Below are positions 15,974 to 25,362 of a stretch of DNA of 36,953 bases, piece after piece. The notes beneath the pieces were generated by a model that saw only the letters and a list, made by a program, of their open reading frames with translations, made no database searches and was not told the origin of the DNA. A program made the translations under genes and the position numbers. The stretch spans positions 1-36,953 of the forward strand of contig CAJQGR010000023.1 of NCBI GenBank assembly GCA_905477785.1, written 5' to 3'. Within the stretch, counting starts at the first letter, position 1, and each line of letters starts with the position of its first letter. The DNA is from an uncultured Hellea sp. (GTDB lineage: Bacteria > Pseudomonadota > Alphaproteobacteria > Caulobacterales > Maricaulaceae).

Positions 15974-17239
15974 TTAAGAACTTCTACTTTCAAGCCATTT
16001 TCTATATCTTTTTGTTTGTAATGAATTTTTTATTTGCTGTATTAAAACAGAAGGTAATGGTCTTGGATTGGCTCGTGGAGAACGCCCATCTCCCATACGA
16101 TAAAGATTCATTTTTGTCATTGCCATATTAGCAAGTCCTTTAAAAAGTGGGTTTTTCCAATTAACTTCTGGCAAGGCTACCTCAAGGTTTTTTCCCTCTT
16201 TCCAATCATTTGGGATATTGGGGTTATAACCCATAGCGCGAGCTATTCCTACCATTTCAACATCTCCGCTTTTTAGCGCTGACTCAACACTACTACGCTT
16301 TGTTACTCCGCCAGTTACCATCAAGGGCATATTTGCAGAGTTATTGATATCTTTTGCAAAATCCAAAAAATACATTTCACGATCTTTTGTGCTTTGAGCT
16401 CTGCCGTCTTCTGCCATACCCATCATAGCAGCCGATTCGTAACTTCCGCCAGATATTTCAACAAAGTCGACACTTTCTCTATTTAGCCACTCAACGACTT
16501 TTTTTGCATCGCCAACATCATATCCACCTTTTTGAAAATCAGCTGAATTAAGCTTGACAGCTACTCCGAATTTTGGGTCAACACGGGCTCGAACCTCTCT
16601 AACAACTTCAAGTAAAAACTTCATTCTGTTATCTAGAGAGCCGCCCCATTCATCTTCTCGCAAATTAGTTAAAGGGGATAAAAATTGTGCTATTAAATAA
16701 CCATGAGCAGCATGGATTTGCACTCCATCAAACCCACATATTTCTGCTGCATGCGCAGTGTCAGCAAACTGTTTGATTATCCCTCTTATTTCATCAGAAG
16801 TTAATGCCCTCGCATGATCAAACATTTTTTCTGCCGGACCCTCCATTTTTACCTTGGTGGCAGATGCAGATACTGGCTCGGTTCCTTGGGTTGCGTATAT
16901 CTGTCTACCGGGATGACTGATTTGCATATACACTTTAGCGCCACCAGACTTAGATGCTGAGGCCCATGCTTCAAATCTTTCTCTATTATCATTTACAGCT
17001 AAAGTCTTGCTACCAAGGTATACTCCTCCCGGTCCAGTCATGGCTGTTGGCGAAACCATTACATTCCCAGTTAATATCAATCCAGCACCGCCATCAGCCC
17101 ATTTCTGATATAAGTTTACTAAAGCTGGCCCAGGGATTTGCCCCTTGTCTGCCATATTTTCTTCCATCGCAGCCTTACACAGTCTATTCATTACCTCTTG
17201 CCCATTAGGAAGTATAAGTGGTTTAAAAACATGAGACAT
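15974..17239 (-). CDS. NADH:flavin oxidoreductase, Old Yellow Enzyme family
   Basis: 421 aa: a single FMN-binding TIM barrel without the C-terminal iron-sulfur and NADH domains of the larger 2,4-dienoyl-CoA reductases. Hallmarks are NRLCKAAMEE, YMQISHPGRQ, VQIHAAHGYLIAQFLSPLTNLREDEWGGSLDNRMKF (substrate-binding His pair) and MVTGGVTKR with VGIARAM for the FMN phosphate. Such enzymes reduce activated C=C bonds of enones. Neighbours (an SDR, and AlkB upstream) suggest a small detoxification or lipid-modifying transcript, which is inference. It follows alkB by 73 bp. Confidence 0.9.
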   Translation of the reverse strand: MSHVFKPLILPNGQEVMNRLCKAAMEENMADKGQIPGPALVNLYQKWADGGAGLILTGNVMVSPTAMTGPGGVYLGSKTLAVNDNRERFEAWASASKSGGAKVYMQISHPGRQIYATQGTEPVSASATKVKMEGPAEKMFDHARALTSDEIRGIIKQFADTAHAAEICGFDGVQIHAAHGYLIAQFLSPLTNLREDEWGGSLDNRMKFLLEVVREVRARVDPKFGVAVKLNSADFQKGGYDVGDAKKVVEWLNRESVDFVEISGGSYESAAMMGMAEDGRAQSTKDREMYFLDFAKDINNSANMPLMVTGGVTKRSSVESALKSGDVEMVGIARAMGYNPNIPNDWKEGKNLEVALPEVNWKNPLFKGLANMAMTKMNLYRMGDGRSPRANPRPLPSVLIQQIKNSLQTKRYRKWLESRSS

Positions 17240-17312
17240 AAATTACTTCTTTTTAATATATAATTTTTCTTAGTTGCATAATAGAGATCACAACAATTAA
17301 TCAATCAGTTAT

Positions 17313-17951
17313 TTAAACGATAACAGAATTAACTCTTCTCATCGTCAGGTTTATTCTACCGCCCTTTGGAACTAGGTCACTTTCACCATAGAATACCTTT
17401 GATATTCCATGATGATATAATCGCGATTCTCCTCCCATAACAATAACATCGCCTGAATACAACTTTAATGGCAATGTTGAACCACCCCTTTTTAAACCAC
17501 CCATTCTAAATACCGCCGGGTCACCTAAAGAAACCGATACCACTGGTGCATCAAAATTATTTTCATCATTATCTACATGCATCCCCATTTTAGATTTCAT
17601 TTCAGGTCTATACCAATTTATTAATGTTGCTTCAGGAGGGTATTTATAACCAGAAACCTTTAACCAAAGCTCCTCTAATAGATGGGGTAAAGCTGGCCAT
17701 GGCAGGCCAGTTCTTGGATGAATTTTCTCATACCTATAACCATTTTCTTTGTCCGTTACCCAGCCTAATGGGCCAAAATTACTCATCACTACTGAAAGAG
17801 GGTGGCCAGTGCCCGGCATAGTTGGCTTATAAAAAGGAGCTGTAGCTACGGCCTGCTTAACTTGGCTAATTAATTGCCGCTGCTCCTCCTGGTTAAAAAA
17901 CTGTGGGTAATGAACAAATCCAGGAGGAAATTGAGGAGATATTAGGGACAT
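17313..17951 (-). CDS. alkB: Alpha-ketoglutarate-dependent DNA repair dioxygenase AlkB
   Basis: 212 aa. The iron ligands are visible as HVD in MGMHVDNDENN and the distal His in LYHHGI; the 2-oxoglutarate-binding arginine pair follows in GRINLTMRRV. The nucleotide-recognition region NWYRPEMKSKMGMH matches bacterial AlkB. It oxidatively removes methyl groups from 1-methyladenine and 3-methylcytosine in DNA or RNA. ATG at 17949-17951. Transcription diverges from dnaK over 235 bp. No Ada box or LexA site was recognised upstream. Confidence 0.95.
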   Translation of the reverse strand: MSLISPQFPPGFVHYPQFFNQEEQRQLISQVKQAVATAPFYKPTMPGTGHPLSVVMSNFGPLGWVTDKENGYRYEKIHPRTGLPWPALPHLLEELWLKVSGYKYPPEATLINWYRPEMKSKMGMHVDNDENNFDAPVVSVSLGDPAVFRMGGLKRGGSTLPLKLYSGDVIVMGGESRLYHHGISKVFYGESDLVPKGGRINLTMRRVNSVIV

Positions 17952-18070
17952 AAGTAACTTTATACGCTGATGTTAAAATCTCCAAAGTAAATTTTGAAAT
18001 TTATAATAATAATAAAATCAATGTCTTAAACCATTTCTATTTTAAAAAATAACTATTTTTAAGGTTATTG

Positions 18071-18100
18071 CCCTTGAAGCCAAGAAATTGGTTCCCATAT
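18071..18100 (+). promoter_or_regulatory. RpoH (sigma-32) heat-shock promoter of dnaK
   Basis: CCCTTGAAG (18071-18079), a 14-bp spacer, then CCCATAT (18094-18100). This is close to the RpoH consensus (CCCTTGAA-N13/14-CCCATNT) and 87 bp before the dnaK ATG. No CIRCE operator is present, in line with the missing hrcA. Confidence 0.85.
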
Positions 18101-18186
18101 CCATTCCAACAGCCAGCCTCTTTAGGTTTTGGCAAAACATTTTAACTAGTGGCTATATTTTTTAAGCCCCACAATGGAGAATTACA

Positions 18187-20091
18187 ATGTCGAAAGTCAT
18201 CGGTATTGACCTTGGAACAACTAACTCATGCGTTTCTGTAATGGATGGGGATAAAGCAAGAGTAATTGAAAACTCTGAGGGTTTGCGCACAACTCCTTCA
18301 GTCGTAGCCTTCACAGATGATGGAGAACGCCTAATTGGACAAACAGCACGCAGGCAAGCCGTAACAAATCCAGACCACACATACTTTGCAGTTAAACGTC
18401 TAATAGGTAGGGCAATGACTGACCCGGCTGTAAAAAAAGACTCTAAACTTGTACCATATCAGATCATTAAAGGTAAGGGTGGGGATGCCTACGTACAAGG
18501 AAGAGACAAGGCCCTTTCTCCTTCAGAGATATCGGCAATGATACTTACAAAAATGAAAGAAACAGCAAGTGATTTTCTTGGCTCAGAGGTTACACAAGCT
18601 GTTATTACCGTCCCCGCTTATTTCAATGATGCTCAACGTCAAGCAACAAAAGATGCAGGTAAAATTGCAGGGCTTGAAGTACTCCGCATAATAAATGAAC
18701 CAACAGCTGCTGCTCTTGCCTATGGTATGAATAAAGAAGATGGTAAGACAATTGCTGTATATGACCTTGGTGGCGGTACTTTTGACGTATCAATCTTAGA
18801 AATAGGAGATGGGGTATTCGAGGTAAAAGCTACTAACGGAGATACTTTCCTTGGTGGTGAAGACTTTGACATGCACATAGTTGAGTACTTCAATGACGAA
18901 TTCAAAAAAGAAAGCGGTATTGATTTAAAATCAGATAAACTTGCGCTTCAGCGACTAAGGGAAGAAGCAGAAAAAGCTAAAAAAGAACTCTCAACTGCTT
19001 CATCATATGAAGTTAATCTGCCGTTCATAACTGCAGACGCGACTGGGCCTAAGCATTTCAATATGAAACTAACGCGAGCTAAGCTTGAATCGCTTGTGGC
19101 TGATTTAATAAAAAGAACAATTGCGCCATGTAAAAAAGCTCTTACTGATGCAGGCCTAAAAGCCGGGGATATAGATGAAATTGTTCTTGTAGGAGGCATG
19201 ACACGTATGCCTGCAGTTCAAGAAGCAGTAACCAAGTTTTTCGGTAAAGAGCCGCATAAAGGCGTTAACCCTGACGAAGTTGTGGCCATGGGCGCAGCAA
19301 TTCAAGCTGGAGTTCTACAGGGTGATGTTAAAGACGTCTTACTCCTTGATGTAACGCCACTATCTTTAGGAATTGAAACAGAAGGTGGTGTTTTTACTCG
19401 GATGATAGATCGCAACACAACAATCCCAACTAAGAAAAGCCAGGTTTATTCGACAGCTGCAGACAATCAATCAGCCGTTACAATTAGAGTATCTCAAGGC
19501 GAAAGAGAAATGGCTGCTGACAACAAATTACTTGGACAGTTTGACCTTGTTGGTATACCGCCCGCCCCCCGGGGCATGCCTCAAATTGAGGTTACTTTCG
19601 ACATTGATGCCAATGGTATTGTTAACGTTTCAGCCAAAGATAATGCTACAGGAAAGGAACAGCAAATTAGAATTCAAGCTTCAGGTGGACTCTCCGATGC
19701 AGATATAGAGGCGATGGTTAAAGATGCTGAAATGAATGCAGATGAAGATAAAGAGCGCCGTGAACTAGCAGAAGCTCGTAACAAGGCAGAGGCTTCAATT
19801 CATCAAGCAGAAACATCTTTGAAAGACTATGGGGATAAGGCCGAAGAAGAACTTAAAGCTGATATTGAGACTGCAGTCAAAGAACTTAAAGAGCTTAAGG
19901 ACTCAGAAGACACGGCAGAGATACAAGACAAGACTGAAGTACTTTCAGCTGCTCTAATGAAAATGGGTGCTGCCATGTATGAAAGTGCATCTGCAGATGA
20001 AGACACAGGTCCTGCAAAAGAGGCAGACGATGCTGAGGACGATATTGTTGATGCAGAATTTGAAGATGTAACAGATGAGGAAAAAGCTTAA
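18187..20091 (+). CDS. dnaK: Chaperone protein DnaK (Hsp70)
   Basis: 634 aa, full length. Hsp70 signatures are [17 protein letters not shown] at the N-terminus, [50 protein letters not shown] and [13 protein letters not shown]; the substrate-binding domain has [16 protein letters not shown]. The C-terminal tail is acidic and ends in [11 protein letters not shown], the DnaK signature for Proteobacteria. It folds client proteins in an ATP cycle with DnaJ and GrpE. A GGAG ribosome site precedes the ATG. It is driven by the RpoH-type promoter upstream and ends in a strong terminator before dnaJ. Confidence 0.99.
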   Translation: MSKVIGIDLGTTNSCVSVMDGDKARVIENSEGLRTTPSVVAFTDDGERLIGQTARRQAVTNPDHTYFAVKRLIGRAMTDPAVKKDSKLVPYQIIKGKGGDAYVQGRDKALSPSEISAMILTKMKETASDFLGSEVTQAVITVPAYFNDAQRQATKDAGKIAGLEVLRIINEPTAAALAYGMNKEDGKTIAVYDLGGGTFDVSILEIGDGVFEVKATNGDTFLGGEDFDMHIVEYFNDEFKKESGIDLKSDKLALQRLREEAEKAKKELSTASSYEVNLPFITADATGPKHFNMKLTRAKLESLVADLIKRTIAPCKKALTDAGLKAGDIDEIVLVGGMTRMPAVQEAVTKFFGKEPHKGVNPDEVVAMGAAIQAGVLQGDVKDVLLLDVTPLSLGIETEGGVFTRMIDRNTTIPTKKSQVYSTAADNQSAVTIRVSQGEREMAADNKLLGQFDLVGIPPAPRGMPQIEVTFDIDANGIVNVSAKDNATGKEQQIRIQASGGLSDADIEAMVKDAEMNADEDKERRELAEARNKAEASIHQAETSLKDYGDKAEEELKADIETAVKELKELKDSEDTAEIQDKTEVLSAALMKMGAAMYESASADEDTGPAKEADDAEDDIVDAEFEDVTDEEKA

Positions 20092-20118
20092 AACATTTCA
20101 AATCAATTTATAGTAATT

Positions 20119-20158
20119 AAGCCCTATATACTTTTTATTTAGAGTATATAGGGCTTTT
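20119..20158 (+). terminator. Intrinsic terminator between dnaK and dnaJ
   Basis: An 11-bp perfect stem, GCCCTATATAC (20121-20131) and GTATATAGGGC (20144-20154), with a 12-nt loop, extended by AA/TT pairs and followed by TTTT. It should end most dnaK transcripts before dnaJ. Confidence 0.85.
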
Positions 20159-20237
20159 CCATCAATAAATACTACACCCAGATATTTCATAACAAGCCTC
20201 GCATTGAATTATCAGTCTCCAATGATTATCTGACCAC

Positions 20238-20243
20238 TATAAT
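20238..20243 (+). promoter_or_regulatory. Candidate -10 element upstream of dnaJ
   Basis: A perfect TATAAT lies 34 bp before the dnaJ ATG. No good -35 is seen at normal spacing, and TTGAAT at 20204 is too far (28 bp). It is the only visible candidate for separate dnaJ transcription after the dnaK terminator. Confidence 0.3.
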
Positions 20244-20276
20244 TTATGATTAATATGACTCTTAAGAGGGCGTGCC

Positions 20277-21431
20277 ATGTCAAAACGTGACTATTACGAC
20301 GTACTGGGTGTAGACAAGACAGCCGATGAAAAAACTATGAAATCATCCTTTCGGAAGAAAGCGATGGAGTGCCACCCTGACAGACACCCTGACGACCCGA
20401 AAGCAGAAGCACGTTTCAAAGAATTAAATGAAGCTTATGGAGTACTATCAGATAAACAAAAACGTTCTGCCTATGACAGAATGGGACATAGTGCCTTCGA
20501 GCAAGGTGGTATGGGCGGCGGCTCAGCAGGCTTTCAGGACTTTGGAGATATATTTTCACAAATCTTTGGTGGAGCAGGGTCAGGTGGAGGTTTCTCAGAT
20601 ATGTTTGGTGGTGGGGGCGGAGGACGCCGTCAGCAAGCTGCTAGAGGGTCTGACCTCAGGTATGAAATGGATATTTCCCTTGAAGAGGCATACAGTGGAA
20701 AAGATGTAGATATAACAATTCCTATTGCTGGGGATTGCGATCGATGTGATGGCTTAGGTGCAGAGCCGGGCGCTTCAGTAGAAACCTGCAGTACTTGTAA
20801 GGGTTCTGGAAGAGTACGAACGCAACAGGGGTTTTTTACAATGGAACGTGCTTGCTCAACATGCGGTGGGCAAGGAGAATACGTATCCAACCCATGCAAA
20901 AAATGTGATGGTCAAGGCCAAATTAGACAAAAAACAGATCTTGATGTTACGATTCCAGCAGGAGTTGAAGATGGCACAAGGATTAGGCTATCAGGGCAGG
21001 GAGATGCGGCGCCTAGAGGTAGGGGACAGTCAGGCGATCTCTATATTTTCATTTCAGTCAAACCACATGAATTATTTGAACGCGAAGGCCCAAATTTATT
21101 CTGCAATGCTCCTCTACCAATGACAACAGCGACCCTTGGAGGTGAAATAGAAATACCTACAATTGATGGGGGTAGGTCTAAAATAAAAATACCAGAAGGT
21201 AGTCAAAGTGGTAAACGCATGAGGTTAAGAGGCAAAGGGATGAGTGTTCTGCGGTCTTCCCAACGTGGGGATATGTATGTGGAGCTCTCCATTGAAACTC
21301 CAACAAAATTAAATAAAAAACAGCGTAAACTACTAGAAGAATTCGCTGAAATTTCTGGTGACGATATTAGCCCAGAATCAGCTAACTTTTTTGGTAAGGC
21401 TCGTCGTTTCTGGGATAGTCTTGTTGAGTAA
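20277..21431 (+). CDS. dnaJ: Chaperone protein DnaJ (Hsp40)
   Basis: 384 aa. The J domain holds CHPDRHPDD (the HPD triad that triggers DnaK ATPase), followed by a Gly/Phe-rich linker (about 75-115) with GGGFSDMFGGGGGG. Four zinc-binding repeats follow: CDRCDGLG, CSTCKGSG, CSTCGGQG and CKKCDGQG. The C-terminal substrate-binding domains include IPAGVEDGTRIRLSGQGDAAPRG and MRLRGKGM. It is a complete class A DnaJ. A GAGGG ribosome site precedes the ATG. Separated from dnaK by 185 bp with a terminator; converges with the nhaC-like gene 10 bp downstream. Confidence 0.98.
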   Translation: MSKRDYYDVLGVDKTADEKTMKSSFRKKAMECHPDRHPDDPKAEARFKELNEAYGVLSDKQKRSAYDRMGHSAFEQGGMGGGSAGFQDFGDIFSQIFGGAGSGGGFSDMFGGGGGGRRQQAARGSDLRYEMDISLEEAYSGKDVDITIPIAGDCDRCDGLGAEPGASVETCSTCKGSGRVRTQQGFFTMERACSTCGGQGEYVSNPCKKCDGQGQIRQKTDLDVTIPAGVEDGTRIRLSGQGDAAPRGRGQSGDLYIFISVKPHELFEREGPNLFCNAPLPMTTATLGGEIEIPTIDGGRSKIKIPEGSQSGKRMRLRGKGMSVLRSSQRGDMYVELSIETPTKLNKKQRKLLEEFAEISGDDISPESANFFGKARRFWDSLVE

Positions 21432-21441
21432 ACTTTAATTT

Positions 21442-22887
21442 TCAAACAGACATATAACCTAAAATAATATAAAGTAGTGTGGTTATAACACCGCCAATTA
21501 AAGCATAAGGCACTTGAGTCCTAATATGGTCAATATGATCACTTGCCGTAGCCATAGATGTAATAATTGATGTATCGGAAGTGGGTGAACAGTGATCACC
21601 AAAAACTCCTCCTCCTAATGCAGCTGCTATAGCAAGACTAATGTTAGTTTCCATCCCCTGGGCAAGCGGAATAGCGATTGCAATCATAATAGCAAAAGTC
21701 CCCCAGCTTGTTCCAGTGCTGAAAGCAACGAAACAAGCTACTAGGAAGATTAATGCAGGAACAAGAGCTGGACTAACAAACTGTTTAGCAGTTTCAGCCA
21801 CATAAAGGCCCGTACCCAAATCGTTACACAATGATCCAATTGCGAATGCCAGCACCATAAGAATTGCCAGAGGTACCATTCCAGACATTCCCTGTAATGA
21901 AAGTTTAAAGCTTTCCCTCACACCTAGCCTGCCGGCTAATTTATACATAATTATGGCTAGGGAACTTGCGGTTGTAGTGGCATATAGTACAGCCTTAGAG
22001 CCAGATCCTGACTGCAAGGCAAAAAACCATCCTTTATCACCATCTCCAGTCATAATTAAAAAAAATGGCATTAATATTACCATAGAAACAATCGGAACAA
22101 CCATGTATCTTGCGCAGGGCTTTAAACTCTCTTTCATTTGAATTTCTGAAGTCCCGCTACTCATCATAGGAACCGCGTTTTTGCGCAATAAAGACCCTCG
22201 CAATTCTGCTGTCTTCATTTCTCCGATATCTTTTCCAGAAATAATAACAAACACAACAGTAATAATAACAATCATAGGGTAAAAATTGTATAATGTAGCT
22301 TTTAATAATTCTGCAAATCCATTTTCTAGACCCTGCGCCATTATCAATCCCGCAATGAAAGCGCCCCAAGCGTTAAAAGGTACTAAAATACAAGATGGTG
22401 CAGATGCACTATCGGTTATATATGCTAATTTTTCACGTGGTATTTTAAGTTTATCAAAGACAGGTCTGTATAATGTGCCGACTGTTAGTATGGAAATATT
22501 ACTTTCTACAAATATTATCAATCCAGTAAAAAAGGCCATCAGTTCAACACGAATACGTGTTAGCCTTTTGCTTTTAAAATCTGAATTCTTTAAAGCTGAG
22601 AGCAAGATATTTATAAAACCACTTACCCCTCCTGACCTCTGGATAAGAGCAATTAAGGCGCCAACAATCAGTGTGAATATAATAATTCTTGTATTTCCAG
22701 GATCCTCAAAAACCTTAACAAGCCCATCTATTGTTTCTAATGATGCAGTAAATAAGTTTCCTTCAGCTAAAATTAAAAAACCAATCCATATACCAAATAA
22801 TAATGAAAGAAAAATTTCACGCGTCCAAAGAGCAAGCCCAATAGCCACAATAGGTGGCAACAATGAAATTAAACCATAATTATCCAT
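21442..22887 (-). CDS. NhaC-family Na+/H+ antiporter
   Basis: 481 aa from the ATG at 22885-22887, chosen because AGG lies six bases upstream; an in-frame GTG eight codons earlier (22911) has no ribosome site. About ten to twelve hydrophobic segments are visible. Family-type motifs include FFTGLIIFVESNISILTVG, DSASAPSCILVPFNAWGAF, CFVAFSTGTSWGTFAIM and GGGVFGDHCSPTSDTSIITSMA; the last (GDHCSPISDTTI type) is diagnostic for the NhaC superfamily. It probably exchanges Na+ for H+ at the inner membrane; related members carry organic substrates. It diverges from the LplT-like gene across 87 bp. Confidence 0.9.
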   Translation of the reverse strand: MDNYGLISLLPPIVAIGLALWTREIFLSLLFGIWIGFLILAEGNLFTASLETIDGLVKVFEDPGNTRIIIFTLIVGALIALIQRSGGVSGFINILLSALKNSDFKSKRLTRIRVELMAFFTGLIIFVESNISILTVGTLYRPVFDKLKIPREKLAYITDSASAPSCILVPFNAWGAFIAGLIMAQGLENGFAELLKATLYNFYPMIVIITVVFVIISGKDIGEMKTAELRGSLLRKNAVPMMSSGTSEIQMKESLKPCARYMVVPIVSMVILMPFFLIMTGDGDKGWFFALQSGSGSKAVLYATTTASSLAIIMYKLAGRLGVRESFKLSLQGMSGMVPLAILMVLAFAIGSLCNDLGTGLYVAETAKQFVSPALVPALIFLVACFVAFSTGTSWGTFAIMIAIAIPLAQGMETNISLAIAAALGGGVFGDHCSPTSDTSIITSMATASDHIDHIRTQVPYALIGGVITTLLYIILGYMSV

Positions 22888-22974
22888 ATGGAACCTATAA
22901 TCAATTTTCACTAAATAACAAAAAAATAATCTATATTGATTTTAACTGAACGCTATGGCTTAAGAAGAGATATT

Positions 22975-24273
22975 ATGGTCTTATTCTTTCAGCGTAAATT
23001 CTTACCGTTATTCATTCTTTTTCAAGCTGGAACAATAAACGATAATATATTGAAAAATGCGCTTATCGCGCTTGTTACATACGGCGGTATGATCCTATTT
23101 TCAGAAACAATGCCAAGAGACGGACTCGTAGCTACAGCCGCTCTATTATTTACTTTACCCTTTTTGATTCTCTGTACAATTGCGGGACAGATTGCCGATA
23201 AAATTGACCGCAGTATAGTTTTAAAGTGGGTTAAAAGGGCAGAGGTGATAATTATGATAATCGCGGCTATAGGGTTTTACTCTGAGAGCACGTATATCTT
23301 AGCCTTCGCTCTTTTTTTAATGGGCGCACAATCAGCATTTTTTTCTCCTACTAAAAATGCAGTTCTACCCCAATGGCTTGAAGAAAAAGACCTTATAAAA
23401 GCTAACGGCGTTCTAAGTGGTTTTCAGTTTTTTAGTATTTTATTAGGTATGATAATAGGAATTAAAGTTGTTTTACTAGGCCCTATTGCAGAAGCACTTT
23501 CAGGTCCAAAATTAGTAGCATTAATATTGCTAACATTAAGTCTAGTCGGCTGGTATGCAGCTGAAAAATTACCGGAAGCTCCCGCCCCTCAGCCATTACT
23601 CAAAATAAATTACAACCCCATTACCTCTATCATAAATGTTATGAAAACATCTTTCAGGCACACCCCAGTATTAAGGCCTATGTTAGGAATTGCTTGGTTT
23701 TACGGATTTTCAAATATTTTAATTCTTGTTCTACCCGTTCTCGTAGCAGATATTTTAAAATATGATGCTAGTGTATTAATCTATGTATTAGTTGCGTCTA
23801 CAGTTGGTATTTTAATTGGCTCCTTACTTTGTCTTGTTTTAGCCAAAGGCAAAGAAGCTAGAGGTCTCATTGCTTTTGGTATCATTGGAGTAATGCTTTT
23901 TACTTTGGACCTCTATCTGAATACAGACACCTCAAACAGAACAACACTTGGCAACGTAGATGCATTCATGTCGGACCCAGGAACTTTTAGATTTATGATA
24001 GCAATAATAGGTTCGTCAGTCTGCGCTGGAATGTATGTAGTTCCTTTACAGGCCATGGCTCAGAGACGTTCTCCAAACAAAGTTAGAGCACGTCTTATGA
24101 GTGCTGGCTCAGTATTACTAAATGCATCGGTTAACATAATTACTTTCGGATTAATTGGATTAAGCTTTACAGCAATGAAGCCCGCAACTCCTTTTTTAGC
24201 TATAGTCATCATATCTGCTCCTATATCACTATATGCTGTCTATAAATTTTTCAAAACATTGAGGGAAAAATAA
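22975..24273 (+). CDS. MFS transporter, lysophospholipid transporter LplT-like
   Basis: 432 aa from the ATG at 22975, preceded by AAGAGA. A TTG at 22936 would add 13 polar residues without a ribosome site. About twelve membrane segments. The N-terminus FQRKFLPLFILFQAGTINDNILKNALIALVTYG closely resembles LplT-type proteins (RRF-PLF--Q--GA-NDN--KNAL), as do FILCTIAGQIADKIDRS and FSPTKNAVLPQWLEEKDLIKANG. In E. coli LplT flips lysophosphatidylethanolamine inward for the acyltransferase Aas; here no acyltransferase domain is fused or adjacent. The TrmH-family gene follows after 4 bp. Confidence 0.85.
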   Translation: MVLFFQRKFLPLFILFQAGTINDNILKNALIALVTYGGMILFSETMPRDGLVATAALLFTLPFLILCTIAGQIADKIDRSIVLKWVKRAEVIIMIIAAIGFYSESTYILAFALFLMGAQSAFFSPTKNAVLPQWLEEKDLIKANGVLSGFQFFSILLGMIIGIKVVLLGPIAEALSGPKLVALILLTLSLVGWYAAEKLPEAPAPQPLLKINYNPITSIINVMKTSFRHTPVLRPMLGIAWFYGFSNILILVLPVLVADILKYDASVLIYVLVASTVGILIGSLLCLVLAKGKEARGLIAFGIIGVMLFTLDLYLNTDTSNRTTLGNVDAFMSDPGTFRFMIAIIGSSVCAGMYVVPLQAMAQRRSPNKVRARLMSAGSVLLNASVNIITFGLIGLSFTAMKPATPFLAIVIISAPISLYAVYKFFKTLREK

Positions 24274-24277
24274 AATC

Positions 24278-24802
24278 ATGCGGGGTTATTTTGGTGTTGG
24301 AATAGAGGGTATTTCTAAATCTTATAATTTAGGAGCTATACTTAGAACTTCCAATGCATTCGGGGCAAGTTTTGCCTTTACTATAGGCGCAACAAACAAA
24401 GCTTTGGAAGTAAAGCGAACAGATACTTCTAAATCTGAAAACCATATGCCTTTTTATGAATGGGATAACCCCAAAAATTTAGTTATTCCTAAAAATTGCA
24501 AGCTTGTAGGTGTAGAATTAACTAGAGATTCAATTAATTTACCGAGCTTTCGGCATCCAATGAATTGTATTTATATGCTTGGGCCTGAAAAAGGTAGCCT
24601 TTCCAATGAAATCCAAGACCGGTGTGATTATCTTGTTAAAATACCAACGAAATTTTGTATTAATGTAGGCCTAGCTTGCGCTTTAACTTTATACGACAGA
24701 TCTATTATGCTAGGGGGACATCCAGAGCGCCCTGTAAAAATTGGAGGCCCAAATGAAAACTGGGTTAAACCATTAAAAAAAGGTAATCAAAAATTTATAT
24801 GA
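24278..24802 (+). CDS. TrmH/SpoU-family RNA 2'-O-methyltransferase
   Basis: 174 aa, a stand-alone SPOUT domain. Motif 1 is NLGAILRTSNAFGA (conserved N and R), motif 2 YMLGPEKGSLS, and motif 3 IPTKFCINVGLACALTLYDR, which forms the knotted SAM site. It probably methylates the 2'-OH of a tRNA or rRNA nucleotide; the lack of an N-terminal substrate domain leaves the target open. Start ATG 4 bp after the LplT-like stop, so translation is likely coupled. Motif 3 deviates a little (CINVG where SLNVS is common). Confidence 0.88.
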   Translation: MRGYFGVGIEGISKSYNLGAILRTSNAFGASFAFTIGATNKALEVKRTDTSKSENHMPFYEWDNPKNLVIPKNCKLVGVELTRDSINLPSFRHPMNCIYMLGPEKGSLSNEIQDRCDYLVKIPTKFCINVGLACALTLYDRSIMLGGHPERPVKIGGPNENWVKPLKKGNQKFI

Positions 24803-24845
24803 AGCATAACTTTCTTTTTGTAGATGAATAAAATATAGCAGAGAA

Positions 24846-25346
24846 ATGAAAATATTTATTCTTACACTGTTTATATTAATATCTTTACCAAAAAATGTCC
24901 TGGCCTCTAGTCCTACGCTTGAAGGTTCATTCGTAGATTGGAATGTTTTTTCCATCACAGATGGGGGCGATAAAATATGTTGGGCTCTCACGAAGCCATT
25001 ATCAAAATCTCCAAAATCCGTTAACCATGGAGATGTATATTTTATGGTGTCGAGTTGGAAGTCAGGCTCTGCTAAAGAACAACCAAGCTTTTATGCTGGC
25101 TACGATCTCAAAAGCAACAGAACGCCAATTGTACGTGTCAAAAATAATAGATTTAAAATGTTTGCTTCTGCAAATGAAGGATTTGTCGAAAATAATGCAG
25201 ATGAACGGTCTTTAGTATCTAAAATGCGTTCAGGTGCGACAATGCAATTAGAGGCAGTTAGCAGTAGAGGAACAAAAGTAAATTATTCGTTTTCCCTCAA
25301 AGGTGTTACAGCTGCACTCAAAAAAGCACGTGCAATATGCAGTTGA
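24846..25346 (+). CDS. Invasion-associated locus B (IalB) family periplasmic protein
   Basis: 166 aa with a signal peptide (MKIFILTLFILISLPKNVLA, cleavage after LA). The mature part has DWNVFSITDGGDKICWALTKP, VYFMVSSWKSG and MRSGATMQLEAVSSRGTKVNYSFSLKGVTAALKKARAICS, which follow the IalB pattern: a first Cys near I-CWA and a last Cys near the C-terminus that may form a disulfide. The family was named for Bartonella, but it is widespread in free-living alphaproteobacteria, so no virulence role is implied. Its 3' end has a small hairpin overlapping the stop. Confidence 0.85.
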   Translation: MKIFILTLFILISLPKNVLASSPTLEGSFVDWNVFSITDGGDKICWALTKPLSKSPKSVNHGDVYFMVSSWKSGSAKEQPSFYAGYDLKSNRTPIVRVKNNRFKMFASANEGFVENNADERSLVSKMRSGATMQLEAVSSRGTKVNYSFSLKGVTAALKKARAICS

Positions 25347-25362
25347 AACAGACTGCTTTTTT
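25339..25362 (+). terminator. Weak intrinsic terminator after the IalB-like gene
   Basis: GCAGT (25339-25343) and ACTGC (25352-25356) form a 5-bp stem with an 8-nt loop, followed by six T. It overlaps the IalB stop codon and the 3' end of the convergent gene. The stem is short. Confidence 0.42.

Noticed and set aside
20428-21123. Plus-strand out-of-frame ORFs inside dnaJ
   Set aside because: They overlap the four zinc repeats and substrate-binding domain of an intact dnaJ in another frame.
22286-22879. 197-codon open frame on the plus strand opposite the NhaC gene
   Set aside because: It is fully antisense to a well-supported antiporter, has no family-like motifs and reflects the codon pattern of the opposite strand.
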